Notes: a model not told the origin generated them from the sequence alone. Shown: positions 1 to 8,784, counted from the first letter of the stretch. The stretch is DNA of 64,000 nt from Acetobacteraceae bacterium AT-5844 (GCA_000245075.1 JH600053.1:17753-81752); one strand, 5' to 3'. Numbers and translations are program-made.

Positions 1-105
1 GCGACCGGACCTGACCTCAACCAGCTCGAGAGCATCTACGGACGTCAAGTTGAGCCGTTAATGCGTCGGTTCACGGCGTATGAGCGGTTCTCGGTTCGAG
101 CCTGA
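1..105 (+). CDS. C-terminal end of an unidentified protein (5' end outside window)
   Basis: An open frame enters from the left edge and closes at a TGA after 34 codons. The visible tail contains LNQLESIYGRQVEPLMRRF and ends AYERFSVRA. No start codon or domain can be assigned from so little. The reading frame looks protein-like (charged, amphipathic) but the family is not recognised. Function unknown. Confidence 0.4.
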   Translation, partial: ATGPDLNQLESIYGRQVEPLMRRFTAYERFSVRA

Positions 106-277
106 AACCGACGAAGGCTGGCGCCGCCTTCATATCTCTGTCGGCTCAGGGCCCCGTTCGATCATTGAAGATGACTGCACGGTGCCTCCGAAGCGGACAT
201 GGCGGCGCGAGAGGCTAAGGACCGGGATGGATTGAGAGCGGACCGAAGCGTCAGCACCAAGAGCGTGCCCAGACGGA

Positions 278-667
278 CTATGCGGGCGGTAGATTGAGGC
301 CGTTCGGCAAGGAGATCCAGATGACGGTTTGCGCCTCTGGAGAATGGCGCGACAAATGGCCCTTGCCGTGTGTGTCCTCCACCAACACGAAGCTACCCGC
401 CTGAACTTGGCGCACCTCTCCGTCGCTCGTCTCGTATTCAACCGAACCATTCAGCCTAACAGTAAGGTTCGAGTCTGGGACTGTATGCCAGGCAACCTCG
501 CGCATCCCTGCCGGGATGTGGGTGATGCGGACACGGGATGCTGGATAACTGGCTGTAACATCGAACGGGACGGCATCGGGGTGGACCCGCCTTTTCGTCG
601 TTGGCAGTTCGACTTCGTCGAAATGCGACTCGCCATCCGGGGTGGCATAGATGCGCAGGCACTTCAT
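278..667 (-). CDS. Small cupin-domain protein
   Basis: A 129-residue single-domain protein with a cupin-like run of short beta strands: a conserved entry around SRVRITHIPAGM, then HTVPDSNLTVRLNGSVEY and a closing VQAGSFVLVEDTHGKGH. The later His residues (HGKGH, LSRH) could serve in metal binding, but I cannot confirm a complete His3Glu site. The start is set at 667 because AAGGAG lies 9 bases upstream; an ATG nine codons earlier has no comparable ribosome site. Single-domain cupins of this size are small-molecule binding proteins or simple dioxygenase/isomerase enzymes; substrate unknown. No operon partner is visible. Confidence 0.72.
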   Translation of the reverse strand: MKCLRIYATPDGESHFDEVELPTTKRRVHPDAVPFDVTASYPASRVRITHIPAGMREVAWHTVPDSNLTVRLNGSVEYETSDGEVRQVQAGSFVLVEDTHGKGHLSRHSPEAQTVIWISLPNGLNLPPA

Positions 668-1035
668 TGAGGATGACTCCTTCGGATTAGCCATGCCGAA
701 GCTTGGCTAGCATGAAGGAAGCTGATGGTCATCACGCGTCTGGTGCGAGAAACCGCTATGGGTCGAGAGCAGTCAAGTGTGATCTGCCATCGTATGTCTG
801 CTTCTTCGTTCCTCGCCCTGAAAGCGAACCGGCAGCTTCCGGCCAGTCCGGTCGTTTCTGCTTGGCGCTTGCTCTGGAGATCGTCGGCCAAAAATGTTCT
901 GACCAAAGATGGACATGGCTGAGCTCGCTTTAGATCGGCCTTGCGCTGCACTGGAGATCGGCGGGCGCGCAAGCGCCAGCGAAACAACAGTCTAATGCAA
1001 CTGGCCTTCCGCGGCGATTGACCATCCCCCGTCAT
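668..1035. other. Intergenic stretch without a supportable gene
   Basis: About 370 bases between the leftward cupin gene and the rightward MarR-GNAT gene. Both outer genes read away from it, so it must hold two divergent promoters. The open frames that cross it have no recognisable domain and no convincing ribosome site. Apart from the palindrome at its right edge I see no clear structure. Confidence 0.5.
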
Positions 1036-1058
1036 TATAGTTGTATGTTGCAACTATA
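1036..1058. promoter_or_regulatory. Perfect palindrome, candidate MarR operator
   Basis: TATAGTTG at 1036-1043 and its exact reverse complement CAACTATA at 1051-1058 are separated by 7 bases. The site ends two bases before the GGAGG ribosome site (1060-1064) of the MarR-GNAT gene. Size and symmetry fit MarR-family operators, so autorepression is inferred. Confidence 0.6.
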
Positions 1059-1070
1059 TGGAGGCCCCGC

Positions 1071-2033
1071 ATGACCGACGACCCGTCCACGGTCGCCAGT
1101 ATCCGCTCCGTTTCAAGACGCCTGGTGCGCGAGCTCGGCTTTATGGGCGGCCGCTTCGCGGGCACCGATCTGCCGCCGTCTGCGGTCCACTCCCTGATCG
1201 AGATCGGGGCCGCCCCCGGCATCACGGCGCGAGACCTCGGAGAGGTTCTCCGGCTGGAGAAATCCAGCGTCAGCCGGATGCTCCAGAAACTGGTCAGTTC
1301 GGGGCACGTCCTGGTTAAGGGCGACACGCGCGACAGCCGCGTGAAGCGGCTGTTCCTGAGCCCGGCGGGGGTCGAGCGCGTCGCTGCGATCCATGCCTTC
1401 GCTGATGGTCAGGTGAAGCAAGCCCTCGGCCGCCTGGCTGCCGGAGAAGACCGCACAGTGCTGGAGGGGCTTCGGCTGTACTCGGAAGCACTTGGATCTC
1501 CGGGGACGGGCAGCGCATCCACGCCGGAGATCGTCCGCGGCTACCGGCAGGGTATCATCGCCCGGGTCACTGAAATGCACGCGTCCTATTACGCGCGGAC
1601 CTCTGGCTTCGGGCAGCCGTTCGAATCGGTTGTCGCAGCAGGCCTGGCCGCTTTCTGCGACCGGCTTGGGAACAGCCGGAACGCGATCTGGTCTGCCGTG
1701 CAGGGCGGCAAGATCGTCGGCTCCGTTGCCGTCGACGGCGAGGACCTGGGCGACAACACCGCACACCTGCGATGGTTCATCGTCGATGACGGCGTGCGCG
1801 GCGGCGGGGTTGGCCGGAAACTGTTGTCTACCGCTCTCGCATTCGTCGATGAGCAGGACTTCACCGAGACCCAGTTGTGGACATTCAGCGGCCTGACGGC
1901 GGCGCGGAAGCTCTATGAAGCTCATGGCTTCGTCTGCGTCGAGGAACAGCCGGGCAGTCAGTGGGGGACCGAGGTCCTGGAACAGCGGTTCGTGAGACAG
2001 CGGGCTCGGCGGGGATCGCGCCCGAAATGCTGA
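1071..2033 (+). CDS. MarR-type winged helix regulator fused to GNAT acetyltransferase
   Basis: A 320-residue two-domain protein. Residues about 1-150 form a MarR winged helix: ITARDLGEVLRLEKSSVSRMLQKL is split by the recognition helix and followed by a wing with DTRDSRVKRLFLS. Residues about 165-310 form a GNAT domain with the acetyl-CoA loop VRGGGVGRKLL and a C-terminal ARKLYEAHGF strand-helix, both standard for the fold. Such fusions are a known family of regulator-acetyltransferases; the small molecule acetylated is unknown. The start at 1071 follows GGAGG with a 6-base gap; a TTG at 1041 in the same frame lies inside the palindrome and is less likely. The upstream palindrome suggests self-regulation. 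Confidence 0.88.
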   Translation: MTDDPSTVASIRSVSRRLVRELGFMGGRFAGTDLPPSAVHSLIEIGAAPGITARDLGEVLRLEKSSVSRMLQKLVSSGHVLVKGDTRDSRVKRLFLSPAGVERVAAIHAFADGQVKQALGRLAAGEDRTVLEGLRLYSEALGSPGTGSASTPEIVRGYRQGIIARVTEMHASYYARTSGFGQPFESVVAAGLAAFCDRLGNSRNAIWSAVQGGKIVGSVAVDGEDLGDNTAHLRWFIVDDGVRGGGVGRKLLSTALAFVDEQDFTETQLWTFSGLTAARKLYEAHGFVCVEEQPGSQWGTEVLEQRFVRQRARRGSRPKC

Positions 2034-2306
2034 CCGATTGCTATCGGTGAGGTCCTGCTGTTCCGCCCAGCGCCCATGTCCTCCGGCTCCTTAAACCCTC
2101 CTTTAACCTCCGTCTGGCAGATTACCCTCATTGCGGCGGCGCGACGGGCGCTCCAAGCGGGTACGGGCTCTCATTAGATCGCCACGGCCTCGGGGCCAGT
2201 GGGGAGGGAGCGCGCAGACCTCGCCGCCTGGTCGGGACAACCCGCTAGGCGGTTCGCACTTTCGACGCGGCCTTGGATCTCCCCTGCTCGCCCTCCGCCA
2301 GGCTGG

Positions 2307-3344
2307 TCAGGCGGTCACCGGCCCCGCCAATCTCTCCAGGGCGGCGAGATCCTCGGCTGCTATGGACACGCCCTCGCGTCGCTGGCGCCGGAGGGCATCG
2401 AACTCCGTGTCGCCTGGCAACCGGACCGGACGGGACGGCTCCGCAGCGGGGGTTGAGCGGATGATGTCCTTGAAGTCCTCCATTCGCCCGGCCAGCACGT
2501 CCGGCTGCGCAAGCCGCTTGGTGTCGATCAGGATGAAGAAGTGACCGAGGTCCTGGTGCGCCTCTGGCTCCTTGTCCCAGGCCTTCACGTGGGTGAGGTA
2601 GGAGGCGCCTGAGAGGAGCCCGGAGAGAAGGTCGACCATCAGTGCCAGGCCGTAGCCCTTGTGCCCGCCGAAAGGCAGGAGGAAGCCGGCGAGTGCGGCG
2701 GCCGGATCGGTGGTGGGCTTGCCCTCGGCATCGGTGGCCCAGCCCTCCGGCAGGGCGGCGCCGTCCTTCAGGGCGCGGCGGATCTTGGCGCGGGCCGCCA
2801 CACTCATCGCGAGATCCAGCAGAATGGGCTCGCCACCAGGCGTCGGCACGCCGATGCCGAGAGGGTTATTGCCCAGACGCGTGTCGCGCCCGCTCCAGGG
2901 GGCGATGGTCGTTGTGGCATTGGTGCCGATGATGGAGGCGAAGCCTTCCTCCGCCGCGATCAGGGCATAGGGCATGATCGGCCCGAAATGGTTGGAGGCC
3001 CGGGCAAAGGCCGCGCCGATGCCGACCTCGCGGGCAGAGGTCATGGCCGTTTCCAGCGCCCGCATCCCGACCAACGGACCAATGCCGTTGGCGCCATCCA
3101 CCATGGCAAGGCCGGGCGCGACGCGTGTCGCCTGCACTGGGGCGCGCGCGTCGATGCCGCCAACGCGGACACGATCCAGGTATTGCGCCACCCGGCTTAC
3201 CCCGTGGGTACGCAGGCCAAAGAGGTCGGCCAGGACCAGGACGCGCGCGACGGGTGCGGCATCCTCCCCGGTCATGCCGCCAGCGACGAGGGCGCGCGTG
3301 GCGAGCGCGAGGAGCTGGTCTTCCGCGATGATGGCGTCGGTCAT
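2307..3344 (-). CDS. Ldh_2 family malate/lactate dehydrogenase-like oxidoreductase
   Basis: A 345-residue protein of the Ldh_2 (malate/L-lactate/ureidoglycolate dehydrogenase) family, which uses NAD(P)H to interconvert 2-hydroxy and 2-oxo acids. Family hallmarks are visible: LFGLRTHGVSR near the N-terminus, VDGANGIGPLVG, the segment RASNHFGPIMPYALIAAE, GNNPLGIGVPT, and GGHKGYGLALMVDLL in the C-terminal half. Length is normal. It is the last gene of a leftward operon, overlapping the metallo-hydrolase by 4 bases. Together with the upstream Bug receptor the operon looks like uptake and oxidation of a small carboxylic acid; the substrate is not predictable. Confidence 0.88.
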   Translation of the reverse strand: MTDAIIAEDQLLALATRALVAGGMTGEDAAPVARVLVLADLFGLRTHGVSRVAQYLDRVRVGGIDARAPVQATRVAPGLAMVDGANGIGPLVGMRALETAMTSAREVGIGAAFARASNHFGPIMPYALIAAEEGFASIIGTNATTTIAPWSGRDTRLGNNPLGIGVPTPGGEPILLDLAMSVAARAKIRRALKDGAALPEGWATDAEGKPTTDPAAALAGFLLPFGGHKGYGLALMVDLLSGLLSGASYLTHVKAWDKEPEAHQDLGHFFILIDTKRLAQPDVLAGRMEDFKDIIRSTPAAEPSRPVRLPGDTEFDALRRQRREGVSIAAEDLAALERLAGPVTA

Positions 3345-4096
3345 GAGTGGCCCTCGGTCAGGTCGATAGGCGTGGTCAGGGAAAGGTCCTCGTCGAACCA
3401 GGCGGCGATGGCCGCCCGGCGCTCGCCGAGGTATTCGGGGCGGCCATCGGCATCGAGGCGCATGGACAGGTCATGCCCGGGCACAATGATCATGCCGGGC
3501 GTCTCGCGCCACAGCCTCCAGACGGTCTCCAGCGAGGCGCGGCTGGCATCGGCGTCCATGGTCATGTCGGTGCGGAGCGACAGCAGCTCCGCCCGGTTCT
3601 TGGCGGCGTCGCCGGTGAAGAGGATGGGCGGGTCGGAAGCGTCCAGCCGGAAGAGCAGGCAGCCAGGGGTATGACCCGGGGCCGCAATGGCGGTCAGGCC
3701 GGGCAGAAATTGCGCGCCATCCTCGATCAGTCGCACCCGGGGGGAGCGCGCCATATCCTGCACATAGAGTTCGGGCAGCGGGTTGAAGCCCGGCGGCACC
3801 TCCCGGGCCCACTCCAACTCCGTACGGCCGATCCAAACCGTGGCAGATGGAAAGAGGGTGTAATTCACGCTGTGATCGTAATGCGCATGCGTCAGTACGA
3901 CGTCGGTGACGCCGTCAGCCGAGACGCCCCGGGCGGCCAGCTGCTTCTCCAGCTCCTTGCGAACACCGAAGGCACCCACGTCAATCAGGATGACGCGGCC
4001 CTCTGCGCGCAGAAGGGCGATGGTGCTCCAGCCGAGGCCGCCATGGCACACGCTCTTGCCGGGATAGCCCTGCACGAGCACGTCCAGCTTGTACAT
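3341..4096 (-). CDS. MBL-fold metallo-hydrolase (lactonase-like)
   Basis: A 251-residue metallo-beta-lactamase-fold enzyme. The di-zinc motif HAHYDH is present at about residues 71-76 after VVLTHA, with further ligands in AAPGHTPGC, FTGDA and VPGHDLSM. The arrangement resembles N-acyl-homoserine-lactone lactonase-like enzymes, which open lactone or ester bonds in the cytoplasm; quorum quenching is possible but not implied by context. GAGGAG lies 7 bases before the ATG. The gene sits between the Bug receptor (11 bases upstream) and the Ldh_2 dehydrogenase (ATGA overlap), so it may hydrolyse a lactone or ester to the hydroxyacid oxidised by its neighbour. Confidence 0.88.
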   Translation of the reverse strand: MYKLDVLVQGYPGKSVCHGGLGWSTIALLRAEGRVILIDVGAFGVRKELEKQLAARGVSADGVTDVVLTHAHYDHSVNYTLFPSATVWIGRTELEWAREVPPGFNPLPELYVQDMARSPRVRLIEDGAQFLPGLTAIAAPGHTPGCLLFRLDASDPPILFTGDAAKNRAELLSLRTDMTMDADASRASLETVWRLWRETPGMIIVPGHDLSMRLDADGRPEYLGERRAAIAAWFDEDLSLTTPIDLTEGHS

Positions 4097-4107
4097 CGTC
4101 GTGCTCC

Positions 4108-5163
4108 TCAGTTCTCGGGACGGATTTCGGCGTCGCGGATCAACTGGCTGAGCTTTTCCGTTTCGGCCGTGACAAAAGCCCGGAACTCATCGGCTGGCAT
4201 TGGCGCGGGCTCGGCACCTTGCTCGGCGAGCTTGCGGATCAACTCAGGGTCGCGCAGCGCCTGAGTGGCGGCTGCGTGGAGGCGCTCCAGGGCCGGAGCC
4301 GGAGTCCCGGCGGGCGCAAAAAGCCCATACCAGTTGACCAGGTCGTAGGAGGCCAGGGCTGGTGTCTCGGACAGGGCCGGGATCTCGGGCAGGCTCGGCA
4401 GCCGCTCGCGCGAGGTCACCCCGAGCGGCCTGATCTTCCCGTCCCGGATCAGCGGCAGCAGTGCGGGGGCACCGGCGAAGGTCATGCTGACCCGTCCCGC
4501 CACCACGTCACCCAGGGTCGAGCCAGTACCCCGATAAGGGATGTGGATGGTATCGACCTGAGCCAGCCGGTTGAAGAGTTCGCCGTTCAGATGCTGAAGG
4601 TTGCCGACACCGGAGCTGGCATAGCTCAACTCTCCCGGCTGCCGCTTCGCGAGCTCGATGAGGTCGGCTGCGCTGCGCGCGGGGAGGGAACTGGACACCA
4701 CCAGGAGGTTCGGTACCCGAACGACCAAGGTGATGGGCGCGAGATTCTTGGCCGGATCGTAGGGAAGGTTCCTTCCGTAGAGCGCCGGGGCTGCGGCGAT
4801 CTCCCCCGCTGAGGCCAGCAGGATAGTGTAGCCGTCGGCCGGAGCCTGGGCGACGGTCTGCGCGCCGAGCTGGCCGCCCGCACCGCCCTTGTTCTCGATA
4901 ACGAGGGGTACAGCGCCGCTCGGGGTGAGGGCGGCGCGCATTGGCTCGGCGAGAAGGCGCGCCACGATATCCACTCCGCCGCCAGGCGCGAAAGGCACCA
5001 CCAGCCGGACCGGCCGCTCGGGAAAGGCGGGCTGCGCCCATGAGGAGGAAGGGAGGGTCGCGGCCAAGCCCGCCGCCCCCGCCGCCGCGGCAAGGAAAAG
5101 GCGCCTGCGGATTGGGCGTGAGGAGGAGATGTCTCCCGATCTGGGTGCGGCGAAGAAGGGCAT
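4108..5163 (-). CDS. Bug/TctC-family periplasmic solute receptor
   Basis: A 351-residue tripartite-tricarboxylate-type (Bug) receptor. The N-terminus has a Tat-like signal (IRRRLFLAAAAGAAGLA) and then the family entry FPERPVRLVVPFAPGGGVDIVARLLAEP. Later landmarks are VIENKGGAGGQLGA, the ligand-loop region and HIPYRGTGSTLGDVVAGRV. Such proteins bind carboxylic acids in the periplasm. No TctA/TctB membrane partners are encoded here, as is common for orphan Bug genes. The ATG at 5163 is chosen because GGAGGA lies just upstream; a TTG at 5178 would overlap that site. It is first in a three-gene operon and diverges from a GntR gene. Confidence 0.92.
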   Translation of the reverse strand: MPFFAAPRSGDISSSRPIRRRLFLAAAAGAAGLAATLPSSSWAQPAFPERPVRLVVPFAPGGGVDIVARLLAEPMRAALTPSGAVPLVIENKGGAGGQLGAQTVAQAPADGYTILLASAGEIAAAPALYGRNLPYDPAKNLAPITLVVRVPNLLVVSSSLPARSAADLIELAKRQPGELSYASSGVGNLQHLNGELFNRLAQVDTIHIPYRGTGSTLGDVVAGRVSMTFAGAPALLPLIRDGKIRPLGVTSRERLPSLPEIPALSETPALASYDLVNWYGLFAPAGTPAPALERLHAAATQALRDPELIRKLAEQGAEPAPMPADEFRAFVTAETEKLSQLIRDAEIRPEN

Positions 5164-5199
5164 GACAGATTCCTCCAAACTTTGATCTTGGGCGACTCA

Positions 5200-5223
5200 T
5201 GCATTTCATGCTCAACAAATGCA
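5200..5223. promoter_or_regulatory. Inverted repeat upstream of the Bug operon, candidate GntR operator
   Basis: TGCATTT (5200-5206) and AAATGCA (5217-5223) are perfect inverted arms with a 10-base spacer, 37 bases before the Bug start codon. It lies in the shared promoter region with the divergent GntR regulator, which is the likeliest binder. Inference only. Confidence 0.45.
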
Positions 5224-5401
5224 AATGGAATTTTGGGCCGCTATTGTGGGCAGGTCGGGGAGGCGCGAAGTGCCCTGAAGGCAGGCGGCGGTCCCGCCGG
5301 GCGTGCTAGGCCTTGCGAAGCGCAGGAAGATGGGGAGAAAGGTTCAGGGTGGACGTCTGGCAGGGATGGCCGGCAACAAAGGAATGGCCTTGGTTCAGCC
5401 G

Positions 5402-6343
5402 ATGAGTGACACGACGAGGCGGAGCGCGGGACGCGCGGTGACCGAGGCAGCAGGAGCGATTGCCGCCCTGGTCGCGGATGGCACTCTGAAGCCGGGAGAC
5501 CGCCTGTTGGCGCAGCGGCTCGCCGATCAGCTTGGGGTGTCCCGCTTTCCGATCGGGCAGGCTATGCGCCTCCTGGCCGACCGTGGACTTCTGACTGCAG
5601 ATCCAGGCCGGGGCTTCACTGTTGCTGCTGATGGGCCGGATCATGCCGCAGGCTGCCAGGAGGATACGCCAGGCGATGACTTGTCCACGGCCTACTTCCG
5701 CATTGCCGAGGACCGCCTGAACAGTGTCTTGCCTGATCGCATTTCGGAGCAGGCGATGCGGGAGCGCTATGGCTTGGCGCGCGGTCAGCTCGCGCAACTC
5801 CTCAGCCGGATCGCGGCCGAGGGCTGGGCCGAGCGCCGCCCTGGCTACGGCTGGAACTTCTCGGCCGTTCTGACCACACCCGCCTCCCTGGAGCAGAGCT
5901 ATCGGCTCCGAATGGCCATTGAACCGGCAAGCCTCCTGGAGCCGGGATACCACCTGGACAAGGACGTCCTGGCACGATGCCGCGCGCTGGAAGAACGCAT
6001 GCTCGAAGGCGGGATCGAGACGATGAGCGCCGATGCCCTCTATGAACGTGGCGCTCGGTTCCACGAGGCGATCGTCGGTGCCTCGGGAAACCCGTTTTTC
6101 CTCGAGGCCCTAAAGCGGGTGAATCGTATTCGCCGTCTCCTCGTGTATCGCTCACTGACGGACCGAAGCCGGTATCGGCAGCAGGCCATCGAGCACCTTC
6201 GGCTCCTCGAACTGATTGAGAGGGGTGCACAGGCCGAGGCGGCAGAACTGTTGCGTGCGCACTTGCAGGGCGTGATGGAGAAGTTGTCCACCGTACGTCC
6301 TCTGCTTGAGACAGGCCGCGCGCCACCAGGTGATGCCGCCTAA
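5402..6343 (+). CDS. GntR-family regulator with two winged helices and FCD domain
   Basis: A regulator of about 313 residues if started at the ATG at 5402. The first winged helix (residues about 10-65) contains LADQLGVSRFPIGQAMRLL followed by a GRGFTV wing. A second helix-turn-helix-like unit (about 95-150) contains ERYGLARGQLAQLLSRIAAEG and GYGWNF. The C-terminal part is an all-helical FCD-like ligand domain with RMAIEPASLLEP, RFHEAIV and a final HLQGVME. Upstream starts at 5303 (GTG), 5366 and 5384 are in frame; none has a good ribosome site, so the start is uncertain. It faces the Bug-MBL-Ldh operon and probably controls it. Confidence 0.8.
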   Translation: MSDTTRRSAGRAVTEAAGAIAALVADGTLKPGDRLLAQRLADQLGVSRFPIGQAMRLLADRGLLTADPGRGFTVAADGPDHAAGCQEDTPGDDLSTAYFRIAEDRLNSVLPDRISEQAMRERYGLARGQLAQLLSRIAAEGWAERRPGYGWNFSAVLTTPASLEQSYRLRMAIEPASLLEPGYHLDKDVLARCRALEERMLEGGIETMSADALYERGARFHEAIVGASGNPFFLEALKRVNRIRRLLVYRSLTDRSRYRQQAIEHLRLLELIERGAQAEAAELLRAHLQGVMEKLSTVRPLLETGRAPPGDAA

Positions 6344-6397
6344 TGCTTCGCCTCAGGATTGTCCTTGGCCTGCACAGGGGAAGCAGGGGTAGATGCG

Positions 6398-6819
6398 ATG
6401 AATGAAGAAAAATCAAGCAAGGTTAAGCTTCTGGCCGGTGGCAATCCGCAGATTTCAAAGGGCTCAGGCGATGCGCCGGTGCAGGCATACATTGAAGCCA
6501 TGCCTGGCTGGAAACGAACTGTGGGCGCCGCCTCGATGGGCTCATCACCAAGGTTGTCCCCGACGTCAAGAAGGCCGTCAAATGGAATTCCCCCCTCTAT
6601 GGCATCGAGGGTCAGGGTTGGTTCCTCGGGTATCACTGTCTCACCAAATACGTGAAAGTCGCGTTCTTCCGCGGTGCGGCTCTTCATCCGCTTCCTCCCG
6701 GTAAGTCGAAACAGCAGGACGTGCGCTATCTCGACATTTATGAGGATCGCCCATTCGATGAGGCGCAGTTCAGCGACTGGGTGAAGCAGGCGAGCCTGCT
6801 GCAGGGCGAGAATATGTGA
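6398..6819 (+). pseudogene. DUF1801 protein gene broken by a one-base deletion
   Basis: The frame starting MNEEKSSKVKLLAGGNPQIS runs to PGWKRTVG, after which the DUF1801 sequence continues one frame over as LDGLITKVVPDVKKAVKWN, then GIEGQGWFLGYHCLTKYVKVAFFRG and a C-terminal DWVKQASLLQGENM before TGA. Restoring one C near 6526 (GGGCGCCGC to GGGCCGCCGC) gives a continuous protein of about 140 residues with the expected VGRRLDGLI junction. DUF1801 (YdhG-like) proteins are small single-domain proteins of poorly defined role. A sequencing error could mimic this lesion, so gene loss is probable, not certain. Confidence 0.75.
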
Positions 6820-6955
6820 TTGCTGGCGCGCGAATCGTCCACCTCCCGCACGGCTCCGAAGGCTGTCCGCTATATGTGTCCGCCCGATAGGGCCGTGTTC
6901 GGGCTCCTGCATAAAGATCCTAAGTGCGAGATCTCCGCTTAGGCGGGCGATCTGA

Positions 6956-7112
6956 TCATCTTTGATGCAGATGCCAGGAGGCAGTGCATCCTCTTCCGCA
7001 GCCAAAGCGCTTGATCAGGATGTCCTCGACCAGGCGTTCACGGGGTGGAGCCGCCCGAGCACGATGTCCTCGATCAGTGCCGTGACGAGGGATGGAACAG
7101 TCAGGCCCTTAT
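6956..7112 (-). pseudogene. Fragment of a GntR regulator gene
   Basis: On the minus strand the translation VPSLVTALIEDIVLGRLHP matches the first helix of GntR winged-helix regulators. A one-base frame change near 7040 continues it as RERLVEDILIKRFG, the usual next element, after which similarity stops and a TGA follows at 6956-6958. Only the first half of the DNA-binding domain remains. It lies directly upstream of, and divergent from, a Bug receptor gene, the normal place for its regulator. The rest of 6820-7318 holds no supportable gene. Confidence 0.5.
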
Positions 7113-7318
7113 CGGGGCACGACGTCGGTGATTGCTTCGAGCATGCCCAGCACCTTGGTATCCTCACGGATCTGGTCGGCGCCGCATCCTGAGGGCCGTA
7201 GGACCCGGATTGTTGACGATATCGTCGATGGGAGTCTTGATGCCGGTCAGAGGAGAGGCGGTGGATGCGTGATGCCCCGAAAGAGGGCGGGTCCACCCCG
7301 GCGTTCAGGGAGGATAAC

Positions 7319-8329
7319 ATGATCAGACGGCGTGATTTTCACCGCGGCTTCCTGGGAGGCGTGGGCGCGACGAGCCTCGGCTTCGGGAACTCGATAAGGG
7401 CAGCCGGTGCGGCGACGGCATTCCCGGACCGCGTCATTACCCTGGTCGTCCCGTTCGCCGCGGGCGGCGCGACGGACCTCGCCGGACGCCTGCTGGCCGA
7501 GAAGCTAGGCCCCAACCTGGTGCAGGGTGGTCGTGCGATCGTGGACAACCGGCCCGGCGCCGGAAGTGCGCTCGGTGCAGATTTCGTGCGCAGGGCACGG
7601 CCTGACGGCTACACGCTCCTCGTGGGCTCAGCCTCCACCCTCGGCTGTGCCCCGGCCTCCGGAGCTCAGGCAGCACGCTACCATCCGACGGAAGACTTCA
7701 CGCCCATCACCCTGTTCGGCGTCAGCACCATGGGCGTCGTGGTGGCTCACGACAGCGGCATCACGACGCTGGGCCAGCTCGTCGCCAAACTGAAAGCTGA
7801 GCCGGGGAAGCACGGCTACGCGACATCCGGCGTGGGTGGCATCAGCCATCTTGCCTCGGCTGCCTTCGCGCTCGCGGCGGGCGTGGAGGTGATCCATGTA
7901 CCCTATCGAGGAGGGGCGCAGACGGCGGAAGCCATCCTCAAGGGCGACACGCTGTTCGCCATCGACACGCTGGGCTCCAACGTCAATCAGATCCGTGATG
8001 GAGCACTGCGCCTGCTCGCGGTCACGACGACCCGGCGGGATCCGAATTTCCCGGATGTGCCGACGCTCGCCGAGAGCGGGCTGGCTGGTTACGACATGTC
8101 CAGTTGGACTGTCCTGGTTGGGCCTGCGGGCCTGCCGGAAACCGTCACCAACGCGCTTAGCCGAGCCAGCAACCAGGCATTGAGCGACCCGACGGTGCGC
8201 GAGAGGCTGGACAGCACTGGCACCATCCCGGATGCGACCAGTACTCCCGCCAGCACTCGCGACTTCATAGACAAGCAGTTCGCCGTTCTTCAGGAGGTGT
8301 GCAAGAGGATCGGGCTGCAGGTCGATTGA
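7319..8329 (+). CDS. Bug/TctC-family periplasmic solute receptor
   Basis: A 336-residue receptor with a twin-arginine-like start (MIRRRDFHRGFLGG) and a hydrophobic signal segment. The mature protein begins FPDRVITLVVPFAAGGATDLAGRLLAEKLG, followed by IVDNRPGAGSALGADFV, the strand-loop YATSGVGGISHLASAAFA and HVPYRGGAQTAEAILKGD. GGAGG sits 5 bases before the ATG. The family captures small carboxylates in the periplasm. Its presumed GntR regulator upstream is decayed, and no membrane permease genes adjoin it. An SDR gene lies 455 bases downstream in the same direction but is probably transcribed separately. Confidence 0.92.
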   Translation: MIRRRDFHRGFLGGVGATSLGFGNSIRAAGAATAFPDRVITLVVPFAAGGATDLAGRLLAEKLGPNLVQGGRAIVDNRPGAGSALGADFVRRARPDGYTLLVGSASTLGCAPASGAQAARYHPTEDFTPITLFGVSTMGVVVAHDSGITTLGQLVAKLKAEPGKHGYATSGVGGISHLASAAFALAAGVEVIHVPYRGGAQTAEAILKGDTLFAIDTLGSNVNQIRDGALRLLAVTTTRRDPNFPDVPTLAESGLAGYDMSSWTVLVGPAGLPETVTNALSRASNQALSDPTVRERLDSTGTIPDATSTPASTRDFIDKQFAVLQEVCKRIGLQVD

Positions 8330-8784
8330 GCACCCGGAGGCAAGCCGAGGCACCGCTTGTGTGGGTCGGCTTGCGAGATTCGTGGGAGCGGCGCGACTGG
8401 AATGGTTGGTCAGCCTCGATAGCGAGGCAGACGGGCCCGCGGGGGGCCAGGACGACATGAGCCCCATCTATCTCGCCCCGCCGGCGGCCGGAGATCCGCG
8501 TTCGCTTTCAGGAGAGCTGCTTCGTTACCAGCTTCCGTCTCCAGGCCTGACGGCAGACCTGGTGCTCACCATTCACAGCCCGCCAATCGGCCCGGCGCTC
8601 ATAGCGGCCGTCAGCGCGTTGCGTTCGAACACCGTAAAGCGAACGTCAGGTACAACGTGAGAAGCTGGCCCTTGCTCTGAGCCGCTTCCCTCTTGCTGTC
8701 GTACAGAGTGCCGTCGAGAGTCGCCGCAACATCATCCGGCGTCAGGGGCCTGCCAGGGTAGCTGGCTGAAAAGGAAAGGCGGAT
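8330..8784. other. Intergenic stretch without a supportable gene
   Basis: About 455 bases between the Bug receptor and the SDR gene. Several short frames cross it but none has a recognisable domain. A minus-strand translation at about 8620-8770 containing PDDVAATLDGTLYDSKREA looks mildly protein-like and could be a relic, but I cannot place it in a family. Confidence 0.4.
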
